Shown here piece by piece: positions 1 through 10,500 of a DNA stretch of 64,000 bases (positions are counted from its first letter, which is position 1; the number at the start of each line of letters is the position of its first letter). A program made the position numbers and the translations under genes. The notes under the pieces are model-generated. The model was not told where the DNA came from, did no database searches, and saw only the letters and a program-made list of their open reading frames with translations. Source of the stretch: Clusia tigrina (taxonomy: Eukaryota; Arthropoda; Insecta; Diptera; Clusiidae); assembly GCA_920105625.2 (NCBI GenBank), contig OV050033.1:3638001-3702000 (forward strand). Reading direction: 5' to 3'.

Positions 1-410
1 GTTGTGAGTGCGAGTACGAGTCCTATTCAAAATAATGATCTATTTGATATTGTATTTTCATTGAAGTTCCTCAGAGTACTTCCAGTAGTTAGGATACGGT
101 AGTATAGTTGCTATAATATAGTTTCAAAATCAGCTTTGAAGGTGCAATTATCTGCGAGACCCGCGTTGCAACAAATTGAATAAAGACAGAAATGATAAAA
201 AAAGAGTGATTGAGAATGACTCTCGCATTTCTTCAAGATTAAGAATATGTCCAATGAAATAAATCACTTTCGTAGGTTTCGAGGTAGTGACCGAACATTT
301 GTTTCCACACAGAATTTACAATTATTCACATTAAATTTAGAAGCTTAAAGTAATTTTCCATGGCGGTGATGCATTGTATTCATCTCTTGTGTTTCGAAGC
401 CTGGAGACGA
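1..410. other. flanking sequence, no gene recognised
   Basis: AT-rich sequence to the left of the small minus-strand ORF. I see no coding signal in it. It could hold the 3' UTR of that ORF, but I found no AATAAA or ATTAAA on the minus strand here. Confidence 0.4.
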
Positions 411-413
411 GCT

Positions 414-776
414 CTACTCTTGTTTGTTGTAAAGTAAGTCTATCATCGCCGCATAAGCTTGCTTCGATAGACTGGCCTTGTTGAAGACTTCTCCACGCGA
501 GTTGGCAAAATATACCATGTATTTTGACTCCCTTACACCACAATCATCATCTTCAGATTCTGTGTCCCACTCTTCCGTGTCAGATTGTCCGAAGTATTTA
601 TTCTCCAACGACCTTTTAGTGAGGCCACGGAATATTGACGCCAAGCAATCATAGATTGTGTTCAATATATTGAAAAGTATTCCAAATTTTTGGAATTGCC
701 ATTTTTGGATTTTCGTGTAGGCGGACATCAGGAAACATATGTATACACCGATCAGGATTAGCCAAAAATAGTACAT
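414..776 (-). CDS. possible small single-pass membrane protein, 120 aa
   Basis: I do not recognise this protein. It is an intact ORF from a true ATG to a stop. Residues 1-19 form a hydrophobic segment (starts MYYFWLILIGVYICFLMSAY) that would act as a signal anchor. A basic and hydrophobic stretch follows to about residue 55, then an acidic patch around 64-77 (DTEEWDTESEDDD), then a mixed C-terminus ending in YNKQE. This order of segments and the lack of low-complexity sequence make it more protein-like than the other short ORFs nearby. Against it, there is no nearby minus-strand poly(A) signal and no family match that I know. It could be an intronless small gene, one exon of a larger gene, or chance. 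Confidence 0.4.
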   Translation of the reverse strand: MYYFWLILIGVYICFLMSAYTKIQKWQFQKFGILFNILNTIYDCLASIFRGLTKRSLENKYFGQSDTEEWDTESEDDDCGVRESKYMVYFANSRGEVFNKASLSKQAYAAMIDLLYNKQE

Positions 777-1019
777 CGCTACTTATGCAATTTGAATGGA
801 ATATTTGGGAACGGAAAAAATTTTAAATAAATTGAAGAAAATTTTCCTGGAAGAACGAAATTAATACAGTGAAATTATTCTGAAATTTAAGAATAGGAAA
901 AATATATTTCGAAATCCGTTTGTCTGACGTTTAAAGAAGGAGTATCTGGATGGCCCACTTTGCAGGTAGCGATGAACAAGTGAATCCACAATATTGGGAT
1001 TTATGAAAGTAGTATAGGG

Positions 1020-2690
1020 AGCATTCGAATGACGTTAGGTTAGGCGGGCTGGCCGTAGAGGTCACAAATAGACCTGCGAGGTCGTTTGCGGTGCCAGATG
1101 GATATCCATTTAAGAGTCGGAATATGCAGTTGTAAAAAGAGAGACGCTCTTAGCGAACTTTAAGAGCGAAACCATCCCTAGTGATGAGACCTCGTCTATT
1201 CCCTCAAACCAGGAGACTCCCAGATGTGCCAAGAGCGCTTTTGAAATTGCGAGTCATAGTCACAGAAGATGCTCCAACGTTTCCTTTGTGCCCTGCTCCC
1301 CACATTTCCTACAATCGTCGTTGTTCGTAAGTCACATCCTTTCAGCATGTGCCGCCGTTCGACAGTAACCTGTCAGTATGCCTACGATGAATCTGGAATA
1401 CTTTTCCGGGATCGCCAGTCTAGATTTGGTTTGCTGAGTACCGCACGATTTGCACATGAGCCTTGAGATTTAGCATGTGGACATACTCCACCTTGCTTCC
1501 GTTTTCCTTATCATCATCAACATGATTATTAATCTTCTGTAAGTAGCTTACTTGCTCATTCGGTGGTTAGGATACCGCTTTTAGCACTTCCGTCTGCGCT
1601 CTCATTTCCTTATACGTCCTTGTGCCTTGACCTCCGGTAGGTGGCCGGCCCTTCCATTGCTGGCTTACATTGAAGAGTCTTTCTGGATGATGTTTCTGAC
1701 TTTAACCGCAGCCTGGCTAACTATGTAGACATTTATTGTGGAGTTCGCTGTTTCTGGTATGAAGGCGACGTCTCCGGCTTTCCTAGCAGCCTCTGCCTGA
1801 AAGCACTGCAATAGTCATGGAAATATACGCCTGCCCCTGTTCAGGGAAATATACGCCTGCCCCAACTGTATCAACCATTTTCCGTGAACAGGTTGAAGGT
1901 TTTGCATTTAGCACTTCTGCCTCTGCGCCATTCTCCTTTTCGATAGTTACCTTTATCTTTTTTCGAAAGCAGAGAATAGGAGGCACATTGTCTGTGTTGA
2001 CTGTGGGACTCCGATCTACAGACAGGTAAGAGCGACCCTACAGAGCATTGTTTGTAGGACCGCAGATTTTGCTGCAAGGCTTTCTGCAAAGAGTTCTATG
2101 GGGGTTAGAATGGTGTTGAGGACTGGGGGATAGTATGGTGTTGAAGACTGGGGGATAGTATGGGGTTGAGTACTGTGGGATAGTATGGGGTTGAATACTG
2201 TGGGATAGTATGGTGTTGAGGACTGCCGTTGGTGCTGTTGTCTTTAAGGCCCTTCACACACAATGTCGCAAGTCTTTGGACTCTTTCCATAGGTTTGCAG
2301 TAGGTTTTCTCCCTAACTGCAGTCCACTACACCAGAATACCGTACAGCAATATTGGTCTAGCTATAGCTGTATATCACCAATGGATCAGAGAGGGAGCTT
2401 GACCACAAGTGCATCCAAGCATCCTTTTGGAAGCGTTTATAGCATTTGTAGCACTCTTAACCTTTCTTTTCTACATTCAGCTTCCATGAATCCCTACTAT
2501 CCACTATTACCCCAAATATTTGGCATGGATTTAGAAAGACAGAGACTATCAGCAAATTCTGTTGCGGATGCCACCCTCTTTGGTAAATCGTTTCTTCTAG
2601 AGAATTGGTGGCTAATTTCGTCTGGTTTCATTTCAGAGCTTCTGCATGCATTTCAGCCGGTTCCCTCTTGGGAGTGAATGGTTTCCTTTC
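1020..2690 (-). mobile_element. decayed non-LTR retrotransposon (LINE), RNase H and C-terminal part
   Basis: Read on the minus strand, about 1985-1790 gives an RNase H-like piece (VGAGVYFPEQGQAYI), about 1815-1690 gives a following piece (AEAARKAGDVAFIPETANS), and about 1325-1130 gives the typical zinc-knuckle-like end of I/LOA/R1-type LINE ORF2 proteins (DCRKCGEQGTKETLEHLL, then an LLKFAKS-like end). Stop codons and frameshifts interrupt it, so it is a dead copy. The order RNase H then C-terminal knuckle fits one minus-strand element. The clade is inferred from motif style only. Confidence 0.6.
2110..2221. repeat. 25 bp minisatellite, about 4.5 copies
   Basis: Tandem copies of a 25 bp unit beginning atggtgttgaggactggggg start at 2110, 2135, 2160 and 2185, with a partial copy at 2210. 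Copies differ at a few positions (gtg/ggg, gag/gaa, ggg/gtg). It lies inside the decayed LINE region. Confidence 0.9.
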
Positions 2691-3779
2691 GTTTGAAACT
2701 CGGTTCACTTGTGTGGGATAAAAGACTGTTGGAGAAGTGGCTTCTAAATCTCGTCAATAAATCAATTTTATTGAACCGGTGTGCTTAAAATGGCTTGAAT
2801 AATGTTTCATTTTCAACATTTCTTTAGTAAACTTGGTTCGTGTTTTTATTTGATCTTTTCTTTAAGTTTTTTTCAGTTCTTAATTTTTGTGAATATCTTC
2901 TGTGCTCGGGCTTTGTATTTAAATATTTCAGCTTCTCAAACATTCTTTCCAGCGAACCAACAAAAAATTCTTCCAACTTAAACGTTAATTCGATAAAATA
3001 TTGGTAATGGCCACAAAGAAAGTTTCAAACCAGTAAAAAAACAAAGAGAAAAAAATAATCAAACAAATATTTATACGAAAAGTTATGAATAAATTAATTT
3101 CGGAAATTGTTGCCGACCGAACGCCGCAGCCAGCTGAGCCACTGCGCCCACTGACCTGTCTAGCCAGCCGCTCCATGTACGGGCAGGTCTTGTAAATCGT
3201 TTTAAGACGTCTCTAATTTATATGCTGCCACCGTATTGTAGCGCATTCACCACTAAGCACGGGTCACCGCTGGTCTCCGAGGGCACATGTGGCTGGGCAG
3301 CTGAGATCCCCGCCAGCTGGGCCTTGCTGCTGACACCTCTGAGATTTATTACCATTATCGTTTTACATATTAGAGTCAATTTAACATGGAACAAGAATGC
3401 CATAAAAACACGAAATTAAAACATGAAAAAGTAACAAAATCATATCAATCAATGCGGCGGCGCGCATCTGTTTAACTCGGAGGCGGGCTCAGTTTTCCAC
3501 TGAATAGCTCGTCTCCCATTTCTTGCTGTTTCTTTAAGTTATAATATTTATTTATTGAATGCTTTTGGAACGCCAAGAAAGTATGAAACAAAAGCCGTTT
3601 ATGCGGGCCATTAACGAAGATTTGTTGCGAGTGGATCCCTCGTAAAAGTGGGCCTAAGACGCTGATGTGGGAGCCCAAAACACTTTCTGGGCTTCGAATT
3701 AGGCTTTCACTAATTGCTGCCTTCCTGCATTGTTGATTACATTTTCGGCCTTTTAGAGCAAGTGTGCGAGTGTGTGTGT
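2691..3779. other. intergenic, no gene recognised; one GC-richer patch
   Basis: Mostly AT-rich. About 3105-3330 is clearly GC-richer than its surroundings and has short ORFs on both strands that I cannot assign. It may be regulatory or an unrecognised exon. The rest up to 3779 probably belongs to the upstream region of expanded. Confidence 0.3.
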
Positions 3780-4158
3780 GTGTGTGAGTGTTTTTCTTCT
3801 GTGTTAGTAATTTTCTAAACATTTCGAAGCGAGTAACTAATTACGAAAGTTGCCTGGCATTCACTGCCGCAATATTTTCGTTGATTGGTAATTTTCGCTG
3901 CCCGTGCTCGCCCGACTCAGCTACTGCTGCTGCTGCTGCGCAGTCGCTGTCGTTGGCGGGGCTGCAGTTGCGCTCGAACTTGTCCACCACATTTCGGCGT
4001 GTGTGCAGCTCGGTACAATTGAAGTGTCCGCTGGAGTGTTGACAAAAACCATTTCAGCAGCGGCGTCGGCGTCGGCGTCGCCATCGACTTCGACTTCGGT
4101 GTTTTTTGTTTTGTTGTTTAGCGTTGTTCGCAATTATTCATGCCTAATGCGAAATAAG
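3780..4158 (+). promoter_or_regulatory. ex: probable non-coding first exon / promoter-proximal region of expanded
   Basis: A GC-rich block with CTG, CTC and GGC triplets ends at a good splice donor (AAATAAG then GTCAGT, intron starting 4159). A matching acceptor (cgtttacag) ends at 7398, just before the coding start at 7444. The translation start therefore lies in the second exon of this model. The 5' boundary is not visible; 3780 is only where the base composition changes. Transcript data would settle it. Confidence 0.35.
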
Positions 4159-4763
4159 GTCAGTAAAAGTTTTTTTTTGTTTTGTTTGTTGTTTGTTTTT
4201 GTTTTTACCTTTGTGTATGTTTGAAAAGTGGGCCTGAGCGATGTTTGAGCAATTGGCAATTACTCAAATTGCCGCCGAGATATGAGTATGTGGCCTTTTT
4301 ATTTGTTGCGGTAGGTGTTGTAATAATAGGCAGTATGCCTATTTATGCCAAAGAGTTTAGAAGAAGCCAACAATTCGTTGACAACGAACCAAGCAAACGC
4401 GGAAATTGTGTGTCAGTGGGCTTTTGTGTGGCATACAAATTCAGTTTGATTTCCGTCAAGGCCCAAACCAACGAAACTAACTGCTAAGGCTGAGTTCACA
4501 TCTTCACTCATCAGTTTGAAAAGTTCGCTACCTTCGAAAATTTAAGCCTATCCATGGCAAAAACTATAAATTGAACTTAACTTGATGTCTACTGATCCAT
4601 TTAAATCAATGCGATAATGCTCGACTTAAATTTTGCTGTATAATGGGAAACGACTCAAAGTTTTTACTACATTTTCCCCACAGAAAGATCAAATATATGA
4701 AAAATACAGAATACAATACCAAATATACTAAACAATAGCAAATACTCAATATCGTGAATATTA

Positions 4764-5161
4764 GAGGCGTGGTGGAGTAGTCAAATAATGTCTCTAACTC
4801 CGACTTGACTCGAGTCCAACTCCGGTTCCAACTCTGACACCTACTTAAGTTATAATAAGACCTTAAATAAATCTAGCAAACTTAATAATAGAATAACTAT
4901 TGTGTAACTGAATGGAGAGGAATACAAATACAATTCATTTATTTTTTATTTAATTCGTGTAGGCAGGAATAATCTTAACAAAGTAAATATTTATCTAACC
5001 TGGTACACAAATTCCAGTACAGAGATGCTGTTTCTTCTCCAGTTCATTGTTAGACTACAAATATTGTATACATAACTTTATGGAGTCGAGGTTGTTAAAA
5101 CATTCCGTCTCCGACTCCACCCAATGATCACCGACTCCGCGACTCCGACTCCACAACCCTG
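4764..5161. mobile_element. decayed non-autonomous hAT-like element
   Basis: The right end reads ctccgactccacaaccctg, which in reverse is CAGGGTTGTGGAGTCGGAG. That is a common terminal sequence of hAT-type elements in animals. The left end (gtggtggagtag, followed by repeated ctccgact motifs) is a diverged inverted partner. About 400 bp, no ORF. Flanking 8-mers (gtgaatat and gagaatac) match at 5 to 6 of 8 positions and could be an eroded target duplication. Confidence 0.45.
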
Positions 5162-5499
5162 GAGAATACCCATATTAACAACACTGTCAATCCGACCTCG
5201 CCATTGTCTGGGGGATGTCGACTACCATAGTCTAACTAAACCAGCGATTCCCAGCTAGCAACTCGTTCTGACTTGTCAGACCTTTCCGACACCCAAAACA
5301 ATAAAACGATCATACAACTTTAGATTCAAAACAGTTAAATTTGCTTCCCATATCCGGTGTTACATCTTCTATGGGCAGTTAGGCTTACGTCATATCTTCT
5401 ATAACCAGTCAAAAACTTCTCTATCTCTTATTATATTTATATACACCTGATATGAACACGAGTCCAGCGCTATACAAAATGAGATACACTTTACTGGGT

Positions 5500-5690
5500 G
5501 ACTTGACTCCTTGGGAGACATTCCACACAAAAAAGAAGCTCCTTCAGCTGCTTCATAAAAAGCTCCAAATGGCTGAACTGTTGTAAAGGAATGGGCCTTG
5601 TGTCTCAGGTGGTATCACAAAGGGTTAATCATGGTCAAAGTGTGCATTTTGGATGACCGCCCAACCTGCCTACCTACCTATTATATACGA
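5500..5690 (+). mobile_element. LINE 3' end remnant
   Basis: The non-coding end resembles I/LOA-type LINE tails seen elsewhere in this window: ctcaggtggtatcacaaagg, then a pyrimidine-rich end with cctgcctacctaccta. The short coding end before it is broken. Compare 26640-27130 and 39755-39960. Confidence 0.4.
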
Positions 5691-6939
5691 AAATTTGTAG
5701 GATATTCCGAAGCAACCAAATAATTGGCATTATGATAGGTCTCAGTTCGATTCATCTGTAGGGTCAAGTTCATGCATGATAATACCCCGCCTAGCTTTTA
5801 ACTATTAATATCCATTAAAGAATCTATGATAGGAACAGCTTGATATTGACCTTCCACATAGGCATCAATGTAGACTCATAAAGACCTGAGCAAATCAGTT
5901 TAGTTATTTGATTTCAAAACTAAATGATCAGTAAAAGAGATTTTTAACCCTGCGTGTTATTTCCCTTGACACTTCGTTGTTAAGTTGCTTCCTTTGGAGC
6001 GCTTTTAGCTAGGCCACTGCGATGGAGGTTGTACTCAAGTGATTCATCGCATAGTTCAGCAGTTCTTAGCATATATGCCGTCTTTATTGGGTTCTACCGC
6101 TCTGATAGAGTGATCGCACATCAAAAATGTTTGTGGCATTTCCATTTATCAGCGATAATTGTTCTAGAATTGTATGAATATGCAAGTAGCTCGAGTCTAA
6201 GTGGAATGATTGATTTTTAATAGGATATATTAATGTACTTATATTGGAAACTGAACTAGCTGGTTACCCTGAACAGCAAATTTATTTCCATATTTATATT
6301 TTAATGCTGCTAATAAATTAACTTGAGTACTTAAAGTCAGCAGCATTCAATACAAAATTACATATTCAAATTGTTGAAAGCGGCATTATCACTATTAAGG
6401 ATTAAGTGCATCAACGATTAACCAAGTTGGGAGGAAATTATGCGGTGCAAAGCAAAGCCAACTTCTTGCTCTGTGTGAGATTGTAATCATGATAATAGTG
6501 GCATCTAAACCTGCGTCAATATTTCATACTATTCAAAAATATTAATTCAGCCCCTTGTTTGTAACCTACTGGGGGCACCAATGGCCCAGAAATGGCAGAA
6601 ACTGTATTTTCAAGAACTTGACAGCACTATTCTGAAAGTGTCTGCAGAGGTAACAGTCTTCAGAAAAACCTTTACCTTTTGTTCCTTCACTATAATTAAC
6701 CAGCGGTAGGGAGTGTAGTAAAATGATGGCTCAATTATATTACTCTTCAGGTCATAAGTGGCCTGTTGCAGTGAAATATGAAATTTTTGAGATATTCTGC
6801 GAACACGAGTGTAATGAATCCTAGTATTATAAATTCTGCTCTCTCCTGCCTCCTTAGAACTTGGAGAGTACTTGAAACTTCGGAACATAAAATTAATAAA
6901 ATTTTGCAAAGTCTTCACACGCCCAATTCGTTCAATTAT

Positions 6940-7142
6940 TTATAAGTTGCATCTTGTTGGATATGATTTTGTTGGATGAGTTTGAGTTGTGAAGTTGTAC
7001 AAAGTAGATTTTGGAAGCAGTTGGTTTACTCACTTGTAATATGTTGGATATCTGAAATGCAACTTGTATGAGTGTGACGAAATCTATAAGTTGCACCTTG
7101 TTGGATGAGTTTGAGCTGTAAATTGATACAAAGTACGTTTAA
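6940..7142. repeat. direct repeat, two copies about 150 bp apart
   Basis: A block starting tataagttgcatcttgttgg (6940) and continuing gagtttgagttgtgaag is repeated from 7091 as tataagttgcaccttgttgg. The first copy carries a 15 bp internal duplication (atgattttgttggat). Confidence 0.7.
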
Positions 7143-7398
7143 TGAGGTGGGGGTTTATTCTATGGGAATATGTGTGAGAATAATTTATTAGTATTTTGCT
7201 GGGTACTGTGCCTGGCACTCGAACCGCTCCTACACACATGAATATATTTATTTATTATTTTTTGTATTATATTTATTTATTCTTTTTTTGTATTATATTT
7301 ATTTATTAATTTTTTTTTATTATATTTATTGTATTTAATTGAATATCTTTAGAAAACATCCAACAAATTTTCACATTTTATATTTACTTCGTTTACAG

Positions 7399-7535
7399 AA
7401 AAATATTTCCAACCGACTTGTTGCATTTAAGTAATGATGCAGCATGCGAGCTTTTTGTACTGTCAGCGCGCCACTAGAAGTATGCGCGTCATCGGCCGAA
7501 CAACTATCACCGGGCTCACGTTTTTTAGCACTAAG
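7399..7535 (+). CDS. ex: expanded exon with 5' UTR tail and coding start (coding part 7444-7535)
   Basis: The acceptor cgtttacag ends at 7398. The ATG at 7444 has A at -3. The exon ends ...CTA AG at 7535, followed by donor gtatga, and encodes residues 1-30 plus two bases of Arg31. Two ATGs at 7434 and 7437 precede the main start in another frame (see findings). Confidence 0.85.
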
Positions 7536-10500
7536 GTATGAGGGTTACATACATTTTATTAACGGTATATGAACATATTTTTTTAAATTTGTATTTTGCA
7601 GGCTTTTAGGCAATCAACAACCCAAAACTCTGTACTTCCTAGTCGATGCAAAGAGTCGAGTCAGAGAAGTGTACACGCAGACATGTCTGCACTTTGCCAC
7701 ACAAGGCATGCTAGATACCGAATTGTTCGGTTTAGCAGTGCTGATAGGTGAGTTTGTGATTTATTAACATGAAATAAATTTATAATACTAAACATTTAAG
7801 TATCAAGAATGTGAAACGTGGGTTTCCTCTGCAGCGGGTCAACTGAAATTAGGGCGAACTTTTGGGCATTTGTGCCCAATATAAACTAACATTACAAAGT
7901 TTTTGGCTTCAGTCCTCAAATTAGAACGAACTTTTGTGCATTTTCGCCCACTGCAAACTACCCTTACAAAGTTTGTGGCTTCAGTCTTTTGTGTTGCGCT
8001 TGGGCATTCAATTGAAAATCATTTTGATGATAATATTTCAGATGAAATAAGCTGAATTCCAGCCGCAGCTTGGTGCTCTATTAAATGAAGACTCTAGATT
8101 TTTCCTTACCAACACTCACTCACGACTACACACCTGCACAGAAATGCTTCGAGAGCCTTAAAAATAGCCATGCATGAATACGCACACAGAGCCACATGCA
8201 CATGCACTTATGCGCGCCTTAAAGCAAACTACAGGCAGGCAGCGTACAGAATCCACATGCAACGAGCCAGCATGCCTCATGCTGCACACAACAGGCTCAG
8301 ACTTCTTTAAAGCACTTCTGCTGCAACTCCGTGGGGAGATGCATTTTTATTTGTATTATTTTTGTTCGCGTTGTTTAAAAAGGCAAAAAAAGTAAAATAA
8401 GGCTTGAAGGCTTTTTCTATTTTGTGTTGTTTTTGTAAATTGCTGCTCGTGTTGTTGGTGGTGGTGGTGTTGTTGTTGCTGTTGTGGCAGCTAGTGAAAG
8501 ACCTCAAACTCGAACACTGAAAACGTTGAAAGTGTGTTGCTGTTGCTGTTTGTTGTTGTTGTTTTCGTTCTTATTGTCCAAAGGAATGCATTCCTGTCAT
8601 GCAACACAAACATACGCACGCACTCATACTCATACAGGCATGATTGCATTCAAGCACGCTGCTGTTGCTGTTGCTGTTGCGCTGCTGCTGCATTCAGGCT
8701 CCCTGGCCTCCTTCTTTCCTTGCTTGCTTGCTTGCTGGCTGCATAACACTTTGTTTTTTAACTGCCAGATTCTAAATTTACGTTCTTTTTGCTTTTTGTT
8801 TCTTGTTGTTTGGACGTAGTTGTTTTTTTGTTTGTAGTTGTTTTTGTTGCTGCTGTTGCCGTTGCTATTGTTGTTGTTTTTGTTGGTCTTGCTGCACGCT
8901 CGCGGTTGTGTTAAAGCAGCGCGCAACTGCTACCTGAATTACTGAACACGCGTCTTCTGTCTGTTGCTGAATTGTTTGTTCCGTGCATTTTTGCTGTTGC
9001 TGCTGCCGCTGCTGTTGTTGTTGTTATTGTTGTCTTCGTCTTGTATGCTTCCTTTGGCAATTTTATGTCTTTTAGTGCCTTTTTTATTCTCTTATTTTCA
9101 TTTTTATTTATATTTTTTTTTTGTGAATTTTATTTTCGTATTTTTGCAAATGGACCCAGCGTGCAGCATGCATGCATGGCTCCTCTACCCGACGACCACA
9201 TGCAGCAGGCCAACCAACCAACCAGGCAGGCAGGCAAGCCAGGCACACAGCATCCACCACGCAAGCACCTTTTAAAAAGACTGGTTTATGTTTATTAGTT
9301 TTATTTTTCATGCCTTATCGCCGTGGAAATTCTTAAATAATGTTCGCTGTTCGGTCGCATTGGTTGCTGCCGCCAGGTTGCTAGGATGCCTGACTGGATG
9401 CTTGGCTTGGCTGTTGCATTAGAATGCAGCTCAGGCAGTCAGCTAAGCTATCGTAAATTTTAACAGCCACAGCAGCAGCAACAGCAACAGCAAAAGACTG
9501 CAAAATTTGCCTTTTGGGCGCTTGGAGATACTGGTGTAACTTTTGATTATAATAACTTGGCAGCGTATTCCGAACGGTATTTTCCGAGCGAGTGTATTAT
9601 AGAAATTTCATTTGTGACACTCTGGCAGCGTGTAAATCTGTGGAAATATGCGCGCAAATTATGCGTAGTCTCTGGTGGGATTATGCCTCAAATAAGGACT
9701 TCATTTTGTGTATTTCAAGAATGCCATGCAAATTGCAACGATATGTGAGTCAGATTTATACCCAAACAGATGTGTGGAGCATTACATAGTTTATAGTTTG
9801 GTGAGGAACTACTCCGAATAAGATTATGATAGACTAACCTTCTAGTGACTACTGTAGAGATTTAAGTGGCTCATATTCTGGGTTTATTCATGATAGTCAT
9901 GTTTTAGATTATGCAAATATGTTTACCGAGCAACTGCCATGAATAAACCCAGAATGTGAGGCCCTTGAAATAATCTATTGCAGTACATTTGCTGAATAAC
10001 TCACTTTGCAATGAACCACTCCAAATGAGGTAACGGGCTTTCACGGCACACACTCTTGGAAGAGACAGACTCTAATGAGAGCTATCAACTTCACTTATTC
10101 ACTCAAATGCTTCCTTGTTTTACTCTCACGTGTTGTACCTGCATGTCCTTTAGTCTTATACAGTTTTTTGCGGTTGGTTTTAACTGTTATCTGAATCCTC
10201 GTATATAATAATTTTACTCTGCAAGCAACTTTTAGCAAAGATATTTTGCAGTGTTGATGGATTGCAAGTATTATGAATATTTCAGACTTATTTTAAAGAT
10301 GTTGACTCAATCATTGACTCCGCGATATTTAAATGTATTACTTTGAGTCCTTATTGCATCTGCTAGCTATATAATTTGTTGCATATACGTACACCAGATA
10401 TCTGCTGGAATCTATAGAAACAAGTCTACATATTCCTCCAACTCATTCGGAACAAATCTGAGTGCACATCCTAGTGTCATTGTAAGTTCCGTTCCTAATA

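Larger units (their letters stand above)
4159..7398 (+). other. ex: inferred first (5' UTR) intron of expanded
   Basis: No coding sequence that I can support. It holds a hAT-like remnant (4764-5161), a LINE 3' end (about 5500-5690), a duplicated block (6940-7142) and an A/T-rich simple-sequence stretch (7240-7330). A 102-codon minus-strand ORF at 6610-6918 has no recognisable features. Confidence 0.35.

Noticed and set aside
6610..6918. 102-codon minus-strand ORF
   Set aside because: No domain, no signal, no splice or poly(A) support; it lies in repeat-rich intron sequence.
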